Below are positions 1 to 9,183 of a DNA stretch of 64,000 bases, piece after piece. The stretch lies in NCBI GenBank assembly GCA_013288645.1, contig JABDBL010000008.1, positions 1-64,000 of the forward strand. Direction: 5' to 3'. The notes beneath the pieces are model-generated. The model was not told where the DNA came from, made no database searches, and saw only the letters and a list, made by a program, of their open reading frames with translations. A program made the position numbers and the translations under genes. This DNA comes from Candidatus Melainabacteria bacterium. Its GTDB lineage: Bacteria > Cyanobacteriota > Vampirovibrionia > Obscuribacterales > Obscuribacteraceae. Every line of letters begins with the position of its first letter. Position 1 is the first letter of the stretch.

Positions 1-406
1 AGACAAGGTTTAAACCTAGAATTTGTTGGGGCAGAGCGTGTCGTAAATAATTGAGTACCTCTGCACTAGCGCCGATGAGCGCAACTGAAATATTGTTTTC
101 AGCGGCCAGTTGCAGGGATTTATAAGATAATTCAATTCCTGGTAGCCTAGATGTTTTATAACCCTGCAATTTTAAAGCAAGTACAACACCAGCTCCATCA
201 GGAATGACCAAATTAGCATGGTGAATAATATGGTTCAGTTTTTTATCCCGTTGGGCAGCCATGATCATTTCAGCATTTAGAGTTATGACATGCAGGTCTT
301 TGTTGCGTTGCCAACAGTCTTTTATGACAGCCAAGACTTGTGCCTGATCATATAGGTCGACTGGATAACCCAAAACGTATTGGCGATGGTTCGTTGTCTG
401 CGCCAT
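1..406 (-). CDS. WecG/TagA/CpsF-family glycosyltransferase, 3' end cut by window edge
   Basis: Translating the minus strand from the ATG at 404-406 gives an open frame of about 135 residues that runs off the left edge. It carries the family hallmarks: a TLNAEMIMAAQ segment near residue 43 and an IPDGAGVVLALK segment near residue 69, followed by RLPGIEL. Family members transfer an N-acetylhexosamine (classically ManNAc) from UDP-sugar to a lipid-linked GlcNAc carrier at the inner membrane face during secondary cell-wall or exopolysaccharide synthesis. The start overlaps the stop of the upstream csaB-like gene by one base (TAATG), so the two are translationally coupled. That suggests a common role in a pyruvylated surface polymer. 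The exact substrate cannot be read from sequence. Confidence 0.85.
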   Translation of the reverse strand, partial: MAQTTNHRQYVLGYPVDLYDQAQVLAVIKDCWQRNKDLHVITLNAEMIMAAQRDKKLNHIIHHANLVIPDGAGVVLALKLQGYKTSRLPGIELSYKSLQLAAENNISVALIGASAEVLNYLRHALPQQILGLNLV

Positions 407-1566
407 TATAGATAGTGCCAGCCCCTCAACATATTAGCTAATTGTATTGCATTTTGGCGGGCTAATTGCTCGACAACAAACAGTTTATCTTTTAACGTTT
501 GGTTGAATTTTATGTTTTTTGCTTCTCTTATTGTCTCTAGCCATGCATTCCTTATGCTGTCCTTATCTTTATCTTCAAGTGACAATAGAGGCTGACCGAA
601 TTCCTTCAAAAGAATGTTCACTTTTGCATCGTAAGCAATACCTATTACTGGTTTTGATGATCTAAGAGCCATCAATAGCGCATGCAGACGCATACCAATT
701 ACTAAATCTAGCTTTTCCATCAAAGCCAGCCAGTAACTAGGCTTGCTCAGTAAAGACGAATCCAGAATGTGAGTCTTAACCCCTAATTCTCTCAAATAGT
801 TATCTTCTTGTTTTAAAAGGGACAAGTCTTGGTTTTGTTGAAGAGGCAGAAGTAAAACAGAACTCTGCGGGTATGTTGCTGCAATGGCTTCTGCTAAATA
901 TTTCAGATGATAATCTTTGAGTGCAGGATCTTCCCTTAAAGAAAGCCCTATAACTTTATCTTTTTGTTCTCTCAAACTATCAACTATTGCATTTACTGAA
1001 TCCGGTAGTGGCGAAGATGATAGGGCCCACACGGGGTCTGCTGTTAACTTTCCTTCTAGTCCCCAGGACTTAAGCATGGCAATGGAGCTATTATCGCGCA
1101 ATGTAATTACATCGGCTAAGCGAAACGCTAACTGTGTTAATATCCGACCGAGAGTAGTTCTCAATGGTCCTAAACCTTGAGCATAAATAAATACTTTTGC
1201 TCCTAGTAACTTAGCCATAAAAATTTGAGCAGCGTAAAAAATAACCGAGCGCGGTCCAGTGCGATCTTGAAATAAACCGCCCCCACCACTTATAAGAAGA
1301 GAGGCATTACTAAACAGTTTCATATATTCAGCCCATCGCCAACGATTGATACTTTTGACTCCGTATAAAGCTGTTGTTTTTTCTGGATGATTAGAAAGAA
1401 CAATAATATTATCCTTACTGCTTATAGAGCTGACTTCATGCAATAATTCTTCCAAAATTGCTTCGTCTCCCAGATTGTCAAATCCATAATAGCCAGTGAT
1501 AATTACCAAGCAGCGATGCTCTTTTTGATTTAGTTCGACAGAATTGTGATTCTTGGAAATCGGCAT
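406..1566 (-). CDS. csaB: Polysaccharide pyruvyl transferase, CsaB type
   Basis: 386 residues matching the polysaccharide pyruvyl transferase family. The N-terminus has TGYYGFDNLGDEAIL (residues 24-38), typical of CsaB, followed by SGGGGLFQD and AQGLGPL, and a C-terminal MRLHALLMALRSSKP segment with the conserved Arg-His. Family members transfer pyruvate from PEP to a sugar of a cell-wall polymer; in Bacillus CsaB this makes the anchor for S-layer homology domains. It is coupled by TAATG overlap to the WecG/TagA-like gene. Divergent from glcE with only about 50 bp between start codons, so the two promoters must lie in that short interval. Family assignment is secure; the polymer modified is unknown. 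Confidence 0.9.
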   Translation of the reverse strand: MPISKNHNSVELNQKEHRCLVIITGYYGFDNLGDEAILEELLHEVSSISSKDNIIVLSNHPEKTTALYGVKSINRWRWAEYMKLFSNASLLISGGGGLFQDRTGPRSVIFYAAQIFMAKLLGAKVFIYAQGLGPLRTTLGRILTQLAFRLADVITLRDNSSIAMLKSWGLEGKLTADPVWALSSSPLPDSVNAIVDSLREQKDKVIGLSLREDPALKDYHLKYLAEAIAATYPQSSVLLLPLQQNQDLSLLKQEDNYLRELGVKTHILDSSLLSKPSYWLALMEKLDLVIGMRLHALLMALRSSKPVIGIAYDAKVNILLKEFGQPLLSLEDKDKDSIRNAWLETIREAKNIKFNQTLKDKLFVVEQLARQNAIQLANMLRGWHYL

Positions 1567-1619
1567 TTAAATAGATTGTATTGGGAAATAAAACGAAGAA
1601 TATTATCGAGTATTATCTA

Positions 1620-2864
1620 ATGTCAAGCAACAATAGTCATAGCCTAAGAACAAATATCTCGCAAAGTACGTTGGTAGACGAGATTAACTCTCTAATGAAA
1701 TCAGATAAAACAATTATTCCTTTTAACAAGGAACAGTTCTTATGTCATTCACTTTCTGTTGCAGAAAATATAGTTTATTTAGATTTAGCCAATTATAGTG
1801 CAGTTGAAGAATATTCTTCACAAGACCAAATAATTACCGTTCAAACTGGCACAAAAATCAAAGCTTTGCAGAATTTTCTTCGTCATGAGGAAAAGTGGTT
1901 CCCCGTTGCTTATTACGATGATGAGACAAGTTTGTTAGATTTGATTTTAAGCGCTGAGATTGGTCCTTTAGAACAATTACTTGGTGGCTTGAGTCGGCAC
2001 ATCCTGGGATTGGACAGTATTCTAGGCACTGGACAGCTAATAAAGTCCGGCGGCAAAGTAGTTAAAAATGTATCTGGATATGATCTGACACGGTTTTTTA
2101 TTGGCAGTTATGGCTATTTTGCTTTACCAATTAGAGCTCATTTAAGACTCTACTCTATTCCTTCGCATAATTTGACGTTTTTAATTCAGAGTGATGATTG
2201 GAAGCAATTGCTTCAGGTGGCTAAACAAATATCTAGTTCCAACACGGCTTTAGCTTATATCGAATTGCTGAATCAAAGACTAGTGAAATTATCAACTTTA
2301 GAAGAAAGATATAAGCTAGAGAAACAATTTGCGTTAGCACTGCGAACGTATGGGGGAGATGCGACCGTTAGTGATGCAAGGGAGATAATAAAAAATAGTC
2401 TGCCCAAAAACAAGTTATTTTATTCAATCGTCGATAATCCCCATGATCAAGACTATATATTGCAAGAACTAAGCCAAATTAGTTGGTTTACTAATAAGGC
2501 CACCTTTCCGAAAGAAAAGCAATCCAAAATAATAGATTTGTCTATTAAAATTTCTGATTTGAGCGAGTTGCTGTGCGAAGAAAAAATTTCATCTTTTCCC
2601 TTTGTCTACAAAATAGCTTCTAATAGAATGCGTTTTTGTTTGGACTCCATTACAGAACAAAGCATACTTTTAAATCATTTAGCAGATTTTGCTCGAGTAA
2701 ATAAAATGATTTTGCCTGTGGCATATGGCAATGATACTTACATACGCAAAGTAAATAATTTAGGTTATGATACTAATAATGGTGACCAATTGGTAACAAT
2801 TAAAAAGCAATTGAAAGCACAATTTGATCCTCATAATTCATTCAATCCTTATGTGGAGTTGTAG
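1620..2864 (+). CDS. glcE: Glycolate oxidase FAD-binding subunit GlcE-like
   Basis: FAD_binding_4 (PCMH/VAO) protein. The segment SGGKVVKNVSGYDL is the characteristic GlcE flavin-binding stretch, followed by the RFFIGSYGYFA region. The frame opens earlier at a TTG (1581), but the ATG at 1620 gives a 414-residue protein and a more ordinary N-terminus, so it is preferred. GlcE works with GlcD and GlcF to oxidise glycolate to glyoxylate, passing electrons to the respiratory chain. glcF follows after 12 bp on the same strand, but no glcD is visible on either side, so the catalytic subunit must be elsewhere or be replaced. The N-terminal ~60 residues are poorly conserved by eye. Confidence 0.85.
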   Translation: MSSNNSHSLRTNISQSTLVDEINSLMKSDKTIIPFNKEQFLCHSLSVAENIVYLDLANYSAVEEYSSQDQIITVQTGTKIKALQNFLRHEEKWFPVAYYDDETSLLDLILSAEIGPLEQLLGGLSRHILGLDSILGTGQLIKSGGKVVKNVSGYDLTRFFIGSYGYFALPIRAHLRLYSIPSHNLTFLIQSDDWKQLLQVAKQISSSNTALAYIELLNQRLVKLSTLEERYKLEKQFALALRTYGGDATVSDAREIIKNSLPKNKLFYSIVDNPHDQDYILQELSQISWFTNKATFPKEKQSKIIDLSIKISDLSELLCEEKISSFPFVYKIASNRMRFCLDSITEQSILLNHLADFARVNKMILPVAYGNDTYIRKVNNLGYDTNNGDQLVTIKKQLKAQFDPHNSFNPYVEL

Positions 2865-2876
2865 TTATAACTGGTT

Positions 2877-4214
2877 ATGGACGACAAATCGCCAAGCACT
2901 ATCCAACAGCCATTGATTGATCAAAATCTGCTCAATGCCTGTATACATTGTGGTCTTTGTTTGCCAGCTTGTCCAACTTATTTAGCTACTGGCCGTGAGC
3001 TAGAATCCCCGCGCGGACGCATTTATCTTTTAAATTTATGGCAACAGGGCAAAGAGCCATTTTCGGACAGAATGGCAGAGCATTTAGATTCTTGTTTGGG
3101 TTGCTTTGGTTGCCAAACAGCGTGCCCTTCAGGGGTTAATTATGAAGCCATTTTTAATCAAGCTAAAGCGCAAGTTAATACAGTAACCCCTTTTTGGCTA
3201 AAATTTCCTAGATATTTAGCTTTTAAATGGCTGCTCCCCAATGACGCATTGCTAAAATTAGCCGGCAATTTCTTGAGGTTTTGGCAGCAATCTAGGGCAG
3301 ATAAAGCTTTGAATTTAGCGCTTGCCCCCTTTGCTAAAGTGTGGGCTATAAAAGAGATTTTGCGTTGGCAGTCCTTAATGCCTGCTATACCTACGCATAA
3401 GGACTTGCCGTCGTCGAATATTGGCACTAATGAAAAGGCTGAAGCAGTGTACTTATTCAAAGGTTGTATCATGGACATATTCTATAATCAGGTAAACCGA
3501 GAAAGTATTGGACTTTTGGCTTTGTCAGCATCTTCGGTGCTAGTGCCAAAACAAACCTGTTGCGGAGCCCTTGCTCTTCATTCTGGTGAAAGACAATTGG
3601 CTCGTCGGCTGGCTCAAGACAATATAGATAAATTTGCCCACAGTTCAGGTTCGATAGTTGTCACTGCCTCTGGATGCGCAGCCATGCTCAAAAGTTATCC
3701 AGAACTCTTTGATAAAGACGATGAATGGCATGATAAAGCAAAAGTTTTTTCTAGCCGCATACAGGATCTGCCAGAATTTCTTGCTAAACGTGACTTCTCT
3801 ATTCTTAATAAGAATGTGAACAATTTAACTAAGCCTATATCCATAGGCTATCATGCCGCCTGTCACTTATCTCATGCTCAAGGTATTAGGCTGGCTCCGA
3901 AATCTTTATTGGAAAACTTTGCCCAAGCTATAAATGCAATTGCTGGTAAGCAAGTAATAAAACTAATTCCTTTAATGGAGGAAGAGCACTGTTGCGGTAG
4001 TGCTGGTATATATAACCTTGGCCATCCTGTTTTGAGTGAAAAAATCTTGAATAGGAAGATGGAAATGATAAAAAATAGCGGTGTTAGCACAATTGTTACG
4101 ACTAATCCGGGTTGCATGTTGCAATTAGAAGCCGGTATAAAGCAGCAAGGTCTTGATATACAAGTGCTCCATTTAGCTACCATGCTGTCTAAAGCTTATT
4201 TAAACAGTTTTTGA
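2877..4214 (+). CDS. glcF: Glycolate oxidase iron-sulfur subunit GlcF
   Basis: 445 residues. Two 4Fe-4S motifs lie near the N-terminus: CIHCGLCLPACP (residues ~22-33) and CLGCFGCQTACP (residues ~72-83). They are followed by two CCG cysteine-rich domains, visible as QTCCGALALHSG and EEHCCGSAGIYN. This is the electron-transfer subunit of the GlcDEF glycolate oxidase and relatives such as LutA/GlpC. It probably sits at the cytoplasmic membrane face and relays electrons from the flavin subunits toward quinone. Close spacing with glcE indicates an operon. The length matches the family. Confidence 0.92.
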   Translation: MDDKSPSTIQQPLIDQNLLNACIHCGLCLPACPTYLATGRELESPRGRIYLLNLWQQGKEPFSDRMAEHLDSCLGCFGCQTACPSGVNYEAIFNQAKAQVNTVTPFWLKFPRYLAFKWLLPNDALLKLAGNFLRFWQQSRADKALNLALAPFAKVWAIKEILRWQSLMPAIPTHKDLPSSNIGTNEKAEAVYLFKGCIMDIFYNQVNRESIGLLALSASSVLVPKQTCCGALALHSGERQLARRLAQDNIDKFAHSSGSIVVTASGCAAMLKSYPELFDKDDEWHDKAKVFSSRIQDLPEFLAKRDFSILNKNVNNLTKPISIGYHAACHLSHAQGIRLAPKSLLENFAQAINAIAGKQVIKLIPLMEEEHCCGSAGIYNLGHPVLSEKILNRKMEMIKNSGVSTIVTTNPGCMLQLEAGIKQQGLDIQVLHLATMLSKAYLNSF

Positions 4215-4254
4215 ATTCGTAAGTCTCCACCACGTCTTCTACTTGACGTAAACT

Positions 4255-4280
4255 AACAATTACTAACGTTAGTAATTGTT
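4255..4280. promoter_or_regulatory. 26-bp perfect palindrome upstream of the RNase D-like gene
   Basis: The 26 bases read identically on both strands, with centre ACGT and outer arms AACAATTACTAAC. It lies 40 bp after the glcF stop and just before the RNase D-like start. It has no following T-run, so it does not look like an intrinsic terminator. A dimeric regulator operator is the simplest reading, but no regulator gene is adjacent. Confidence 0.5.
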
Positions 4281-4321
4281 GGGTCTAGTTGGATTCAACT
4301 TGTTATGGAAGAGGAAAAGTA

Positions 4322-4978
4322 TTGGGTATCGAAATTACAACCACATCTACAAAAATTAAAGTTTTTAATGACGATCTTGATCAAGAGCTTTTGCAGCATT
4401 TCTTGAAACAGGAGTTTGTCACTGTTGATACAGAAACACGCGGTTTGATAATTCCTAGAGATAGACTTTGTCTTGTACAAATTGCTGCTCCAGATGGAAC
4501 AATTGCTTTAGTACGTTTTACTAAGGATTCTAAGATACCCACTACAGTTAAGAGCAACTTAAAGTTATTGTTGGAAGATGCGAATTTGCTTAAAGTTTTT
4601 CACTATGCTCGTTTTGATGTAGCTGTGCTTAAGCATTATCTTTCAGCTACTGTGCACCCTATTTGGTGCACAAAAATTGCCTCCAAACTAGTAAGAACAT
4701 ATGCAGACAGGCATAGCTTGCGCGACTTGGCCTTCGAATTGTTAGGGGTTGAGATGGACAAGAGTAATCAGATGAGTGATTGGGCGAGGGAAGATCTTTC
4801 ACACTCTCAGCTGGAATATGCTGCCAATGACGTAAAGTTATTAGTGCCTATATATAAGAAAATGAAAACGCTGCTTGAACGGGAAAATCTGAGTCCACTT
4901 GCAGATAAGCTATTTGCATTTGTCAGTACTATGAGCGAACTTGATTTAAAAGGGTGGAAAGGTGTATTTGAGCACTAA
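4322..4978 (+). CDS. RNase D-like 3'-5' exonuclease (DnaQ/DEDD fold)
   Basis: The core contains the DEDD motifs: VTVDTETRGL (Asp and Glu of Exo I), the FHYARFDVAVL block (Exo II) and YAANDVKLLVPIY (Exo III, DEDDy Tyr-Asp). The protein ends shortly after the exonuclease domain, so it has no HRDC domain and is closer to small single-domain RNase D relatives than to E. coli Rnd. Start choice: a TTG at 4322 has GGAAGAGG seven bases upstream, better than the TTG at 4289; no in-frame ATG exists near either. The likely role is trimming of structured RNA 3' ends. The gene stands alone between glcF and gcvPB on the same strand. Confidence 0.85.
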   Translation: MGIEITTTSTKIKVFNDDLDQELLQHFLKQEFVTVDTETRGLIIPRDRLCLVQIAAPDGTIALVRFTKDSKIPTTVKSNLKLLLEDANLLKVFHYARFDVAVLKHYLSATVHPIWCTKIASKLVRTYADRHSLRDLAFELLGVEMDKSNQMSDWAREDLSHSQLEYAANDVKLLVPIYKKMKTLLERENLSPLADKLFAFVSTMSELDLKGWKGVFEH

Positions 4979-5006
4979 CTGGTTGAAAACTAACCCAATC
5001 TAATAA

Positions 5007-6464
5007 ATGGAAATACAGGAAAACATGCAAGAACTAATTTATCAAAAATCAAAATCTGGGCGACAAGCAATTACTGTACCTAAGCTTGATGTCACTCAAA
5101 AAGACGACTTGATACCGAATGAATATGTGCGGTCTATACCAGCAGCGTTGGCAGAAGTAAGTGAGCTTGAGTTAATGCGCCACTTTGTGAACTTATCACA
5201 ACTGAATCACTGTATCGACAAAGGATTCTACCCTTTGGGTTCTTGCACAATGAAATATAATCCGAAAGTAAATGACAGCTTAGCTGCGCTGGAGGGTTTT
5301 AGAGAATTGCATCCTTTGCAACCAAGCGAACAAGTGCAAGGGGCGCTTGAATTGATGTGGAATTTGCAGCAAAGTATCTCGGCTATTACAGGACTGCCAG
5401 CAGTTACGTTACAGCCTGCAGCTGGTGCACATGGTGAGTTGACCGGCTTACTTTTAATCAAAGCTTATTTTAAAGACAAAGGTGAAACCAAGCGAAGCAA
5501 AATTATTGTTCCTGATACTGCCCATGGTACTAATCCCGCTACTGCTACTATGGCCGGTTTTGAAGTTGTTGAAATTAAGTCAAATGAAAAGGGATTAGTT
5601 GATTTAACCGCTCTTAAAGCAGTTCTGGGTCCTGACACAGCAGCAATTATGCTTACTAATCCCAACACATTGGGTTTATTTGAAGAAGAAATTCAATCCA
5701 TCCAAAAGCTGGTGCATGAGGCAGGCGGCTTACTCTATTATGACGGAGCCAATTTAAATGCTATAGTGGGTTTCATTAGACCTGGCGATATGGGATTTGA
5801 TGTTTGTCAGCTAAATCTGCATAAAACCTTTTCCACACCTCATGGCGGTGGTGGTCCGGGTGGTTGTGCTGTCGTCGCAAAGGCTACTTTGGAACCATAT
5901 CTACCAAAACCAATTGTCACTAAAAAAGATGGAAAATATATTTTAGATATCGACCGTCCTAAATCTATTGGCAAAGTGAAAGGCTTTTACGGCAATTTTG
6001 GCATTTTAGTTCGCGCTTATGCTTATATTTTGGCTTTGGGCAGCGATGGTTTGGCGCAAGTATCAAAAGACGCTATTCTTTCTGCTAACTATTTAAGATC
6101 TAAATTAGCTTCCCGTTATCTAGTAACCCATAAACAGCCATGCATGCATGAATTTGTGATATCAGGTTCACGCCAAAAAGCAAGAGGAGTGAGTGCTGGA
6201 CAAATAGTTAAACGCTTATTGGATTTTGGAGTGCATGCTCCTACGGTATATTTCCCCATGATCGTGCCTGAAGCAATGATGATTGAACCAACCGAAACTG
6301 AAACAAAGCAAACACTAGATGATTTTGCTTCTGTGATGAACGCCATCGATGATGAAACAAAAACAAATCCGGAAATAGTGCGTAGTGCGCCAAACACGAC
6401 TGTAGTTCGCAAGCTAGATGAAGCGCTTGCTGCCCGTAAACCTAACGTACGTTGGCGGCCCTAA
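5007..6464 (+). CDS. gcvPB: Glycine dehydrogenase (decarboxylating) subunit 2, P-protein beta half
   Basis: 485 residues matching GcvPB of the split P-protein. The pyridoxal-phosphate lysine is Lys273 in [15 protein letters not shown]; upstream are [11 protein letters not shown] (residues ~76-86) and [11 protein letters not shown] (residues ~137-147). With GcvPA it decarboxylates glycine and loads the aminomethyl group on the lipoyl H-protein of the glycine cleavage system. gcvPA, gcvT and gcvH are not next to it; nothing upstream or downstream in the window belongs to the system, so the split operon is broken up here. Length is normal for the family. Confidence 0.95.
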   Translation: MEIQENMQELIYQKSKSGRQAITVPKLDVTQKDDLIPNEYVRSIPAALAEVSELELMRHFVNLSQLNHCIDKGFYPLGSCTMKYNPKVNDSLAALEGFRELHPLQPSEQVQGALELMWNLQQSISAITGLPAVTLQPAAGAHGELTGLLLIKAYFKDKGETKRSKIIVPDTAHGTNPATATMAGFEVVEIKSNEKGLVDLTALKAVLGPDTAAIMLTNPNTLGLFEEEIQSIQKLVHEAGGLLYYDGANLNAIVGFIRPGDMGFDVCQLNLHKTFSTPHGGGGPGGCAVVAKATLEPYLPKPIVTKKDGKYILDIDRPKSIGKVKGFYGNFGILVRAYAYILALGSDGLAQVSKDAILSANYLRSKLASRYLVTHKQPCMHEFVISGSRQKARGVSAGQIVKRLLDFGVHAPTVYFPMIVPEAMMIEPTETETKQTLDDFASVMNAIDDETKTNPEIVRSAPNTTVVRKLDEALAARKPNVRWRP

Positions 6465-6485
6465 TAGATTCCTTTTGTGAAAGAA

Positions 6486-6602
6486 ATGCCACTACAAAAC
6501 TCCAAAGAAAAACAGATCGATCCGAACGTACTATGGGTAGGTTTACTCGGTGCTATCGCTGCAATTAAAGCTGGGCGCATGATATGTAACGATCCGTACT
6601 AA
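6486..6602 (+). CDS. Possible small ORF, 38 aa, hydrophobic middle
   Basis: The 242-bp gap after gcvPB holds an ATG-started frame of 38 codons with a short hydrophobic segment (VLWVGLLGAIAAI, residues 15-27), and directly after it a second 18-codon frame from 6604 that is also hydrophobic. Neither has a convincing Shine-Dalgarno sequence. They may be small membrane peptides, remnants of a decayed gene, or chance. Nothing else is recognisable in this gap. Confidence 0.2.
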   Translation: MPLQNSKEKQIDPNVLWVGLLGAIAAIKAGRMICNDPY

Positions 6603-6706
6603 GATGTCATTCTGGCAAATTATTATCTGCGTAACAGGTTCTATTTTCGGGGCGATTTAAAACCCGCGTAAGGCTCACCGCCTGCCTTGCTTCCCTTTCG
6701 CTGCTC

Positions 6707-7315
6707 TTAAGCAAGATTGACGTATTCGATCTGGTAATGCAAATAAGTAAGTCGTTCTTTCATACGAGATACTTCTCTTTTAGTGCCTTTAATTGGCACG
6801 AGACAAGCAAACGCTACTGTGTTGATACATATTAATGGAATGAAGGCAACCACTGCTCTGGTCATTTCATCAGCATTTAAATCATTATAAGCCTTGAAAG
6901 CACACCATAACCCAAAGAGACTGGCAATCAAAAAAACCGAATAATGCATAATTAAAAAAGCCCTTTCCCTGGCAAGCAGACAAGACACTTTGCAATATTC
7001 TTGTTTTAGGTGAGGTGGAATCGACCTTTTCATTTGCGGACTTACCCGAGCAAATTTTGGTGTACTCACTACTTGTGCTCGCTGCTCGTTCAAATAATTT
7101 GAGCCTAGGTTTGGATTTATGGATACATTGTTCTGTTTCCCATTTGTTGACAGGCCACATTCACCGCAGAATTTTGCCGTAGGTAAGAGTTCTTCATTAC
7201 AGGTGAAACAATGGACTGCAGCTTTGTCTAGTCCAGACTTATCATTGTAAAACGAACCAATAAGGCCACCTTTAGTGGCAATTTGTTCTTTAAGTTGTAT
7301 AGATGAGCTAGGCAC
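6707..7315 (-). CDS. Zinc-ribbon membrane protein of unknown function
   Basis: 202 residues from a GTG start. Residues ~36-55 form a double-CxxC zinc ribbon (CFTCNEELLPTAKFCGECG). After a polar linker with LKQEYCKVSC come two hydrophobic segments (around residues 120-140 and 153-172) separated by a short loop, then a basic C-terminus. This suggests a cytoplasmic ribbon tethered to the inner membrane by a helical hairpin. It is the last gene of the minus-strand run beginning at gpmI, 183 bp after ubiB. I do not recognise a named family. A similar ribbon-plus-membrane layout recurs at 20352 and 32990. Confidence 0.7.
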   Translation of the reverse strand: MPSSSIQLKEQIATKGGLIGSFYNDKSGLDKAAVHCFTCNEELLPTAKFCGECGLSTNGKQNNVSINPNLGSNYLNEQRAQVVSTPKFARVSPQMKRSIPPHLKQEYCKVSCLLARERAFLIMHYSVFLIASLFGLWCAFKAYNDLNADEMTRAVVAFIPLICINTVAFACLVPIKGTKREVSRMKERLTYLHYQIEYVNLA

Positions 7316-7445
7316 TAATGATTTACACCGTTAAGTAAACCAATCCTTAACATTCTGTATAGAGTAAGACCGAAAGCCAGCAAAGACAAGCGTAATTTGC
7401 CCATTATTGCATATAACTTCATAATTTATTTATATAAAGTGGCTA

Positions 7446-7491
7446 ATTTACTCATATACAGCTGGATTGGGCTCTATATAAGTGAGTAAAT
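7446..7491. repeat. Inverted repeat downstream of the UbiB-like gene
   Basis: Nine-base perfect arms, ATTTACTCA at 7446-7454 and TGAGTAAAT at 7483-7491, with A/T-rich inner pairing possible. It begins eight bases past the ubiB-like stop on the minus strand, where a terminator or mRNA 3'-end stem would be expected. There is no clear U-tract in either direction, so its role is uncertain. Confidence 0.35.
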
Positions 7492-7498
7492 ATTCAGA

Positions 7499-9064
7499 CT
7501 AAATGGACTGCGTGAGCTTTGCTGCCGCTTTGATTAGATTTACAGCAGCTTGGCTATTGAATCTTCCATCGCTAAAAACTTCTTTGAATATAGCTTGTCC
7601 AAAGCCACCGTTGTTCTTAAATATAAGACGTTGAGCATAGGGCAAAGCTGTTTCTACAAAATTAAATTGTGGATTGATAATGAGTGCCACCCCCTCAAGA
7701 GTGAGCAATGCCCTCATTACATAAGTGAATTCAGTGGGTAAACGGAATGGATAACGCCAACAAACTTCTGAAAAATCAAAGAGAATTTGACGGAATCGCA
7801 GACGACTCATGCCTTCCGCAAAGCGTTGGTCAACTATTGGAGCCAAGTCTTGATAAAGAGCTTCACGGTTCACGGAATGGTCTAAAAAGCCCATGCCTAC
7901 AAAGTCATCAATTAGAGCCCTGTAGTCTCTTTGTATAACATGCAAAAATGCATTAATTGTATGTTGCTTTAAAGATGGTGACAATTGACCCACCATACCA
8001 AAGTCGAATATTCCCACCCGGCCATCAGCCATGATGCGCAAATTACCCGGGTGTGGATCGGCATGAAAAAAGCCATCTTCCAGCAATTGCTTCAGATAAA
8101 AATAAGCTCCAATAGCCGTTATATCGTCTCGCAATATGCCCATGTTGCGCCATGCTGGTATATCATCGACTCTTACTCCCTCTACATATTCAAGAGTTAA
8201 TACCCGACGCCCCGTAAGTCTCCAGATAATATGTGGGATAAAAATTGAGGGGAAATTGCGAAAGTTTTGCCGAAAGCGGTCTGCATTCTTACCTTCTAAT
8301 ATATAATCTATCTCTTCAAAAATAGTACGGTTAAATTCTTGCACTACTCCTGGCCAATCGGTGTGACGACAAAGGCTCGGATAGTGCATCAATTCTCGCG
8401 CAACAGCTTTTATAACTTGTATATCGGCAGCTATAATTTTTGATAAGTCGGGTCTTTGTACTTTAACTACAACTACCTTTCCGTCCGACAGAGTCGCCTT
8501 ATAAGCTTGGGCCAGGCTAGCAGCTGCAATGGGTGTGTAGTCAAACTCTTGAAAGAACTGGGCAATTGAGCCGCCTAAATCTGCTTCGATAGTTCTAACT
8601 GCTTCTTCAGTAGGGAAAGGCTGGACTGATTCTTGTAATTTGGCTAATTCAAGCATAGCTGCCAATGGAAGTAAATCGGCTCTGGTCGATAAAGTCTGTC
8701 CGATCTTTATAAAAGTCGGACCTAAATTATGCAGGCGGTCACAAAGCCAGCGCCCTAAGCGTCTGTATTCTTCTTGTTCGTTAACATCAACAATTACTTC
8801 TTCAACATCAATATCCTGTTGTCTGGAGATTTTAATGCGCTCGAATTCTTTCTTATGGAATTTATAAAAACCATTTACAGAATAAATAATGGTCCAAATA
8901 ATTGGAAATACTCTTAAAGCTCCCTTAAATCCTTGCAGTTTATAAATATGCCAGAATATGCGTGCGCTTGAAAGCACTAACTTCCATGCCGATACATCAG
9001 CAAAGGCGGCCCTCACCGGATTAATCTTATTGGCAGATGTTTTGACGGATAAAGTGGCAACCAT
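7499..9064 (-). CDS. ABC1/UbiB-family atypical kinase
   Basis: 521 residues with the UbiB/ADCK signature. It shows FIKIGQTLSTRADLLP (KxGQ motif, residues ~119-134), SLAQAYKATL with the invariant Ala-rich loop, VVVKVQRPDL with the nucleotide-site Lys, FHADPHPGNL (catalytic loop) and IFDFGMVG (metal-binding DFG). Family members support ubiquinone or plastoquinone/prenyl-lipid metabolism as ATPases at the membrane. The C-terminal ~80 residues are less conserved; no clear C-terminal membrane hairpin is seen. It lies between rph and a zinc-ribbon gene on the same strand, without other quinone genes nearby, so the pathway partner is not shown by context. Confidence 0.92.
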   Translation of the reverse strand: MVATLSVKTSANKINPVRAAFADVSAWKLVLSSARIFWHIYKLQGFKGALRVFPIIWTIIYSVNGFYKFHKKEFERIKISRQQDIDVEEVIVDVNEQEEYRRLGRWLCDRLHNLGPTFIKIGQTLSTRADLLPLAAMLELAKLQESVQPFPTEEAVRTIEADLGGSIAQFFQEFDYTPIAAASLAQAYKATLSDGKVVVVKVQRPDLSKIIAADIQVIKAVARELMHYPSLCRHTDWPGVVQEFNRTIFEEIDYILEGKNADRFRQNFRNFPSIFIPHIIWRLTGRRVLTLEYVEGVRVDDIPAWRNMGILRDDITAIGAYFYLKQLLEDGFFHADPHPGNLRIMADGRVGIFDFGMVGQLSPSLKQHTINAFLHVIQRDYRALIDDFVGMGFLDHSVNREALYQDLAPIVDQRFAEGMSRLRFRQILFDFSEVCWRYPFRLPTEFTYVMRALLTLEGVALIINPQFNFVETALPYAQRLIFKNNGGFGQAIFKEVFSDGRFNSQAAVNLIKAAAKLTQSI

Positions 9065-9183
9065 ATTAATTAAGTAAACTTGCGTACAAATTAGTGTAAT
9101 GCTAAATCAGTGTTGTCAGTGGGTCCTGTATATAAATTTAAGTAATTAGTTGACAGAACTTCGCAAAAACAATTGCTTGTTTC

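Noticed and set aside
7550..8867. Several 60-75-codon plus-strand frames over the UbiB-like gene
   Set aside because: All lie within a clear conserved minus-strand gene.
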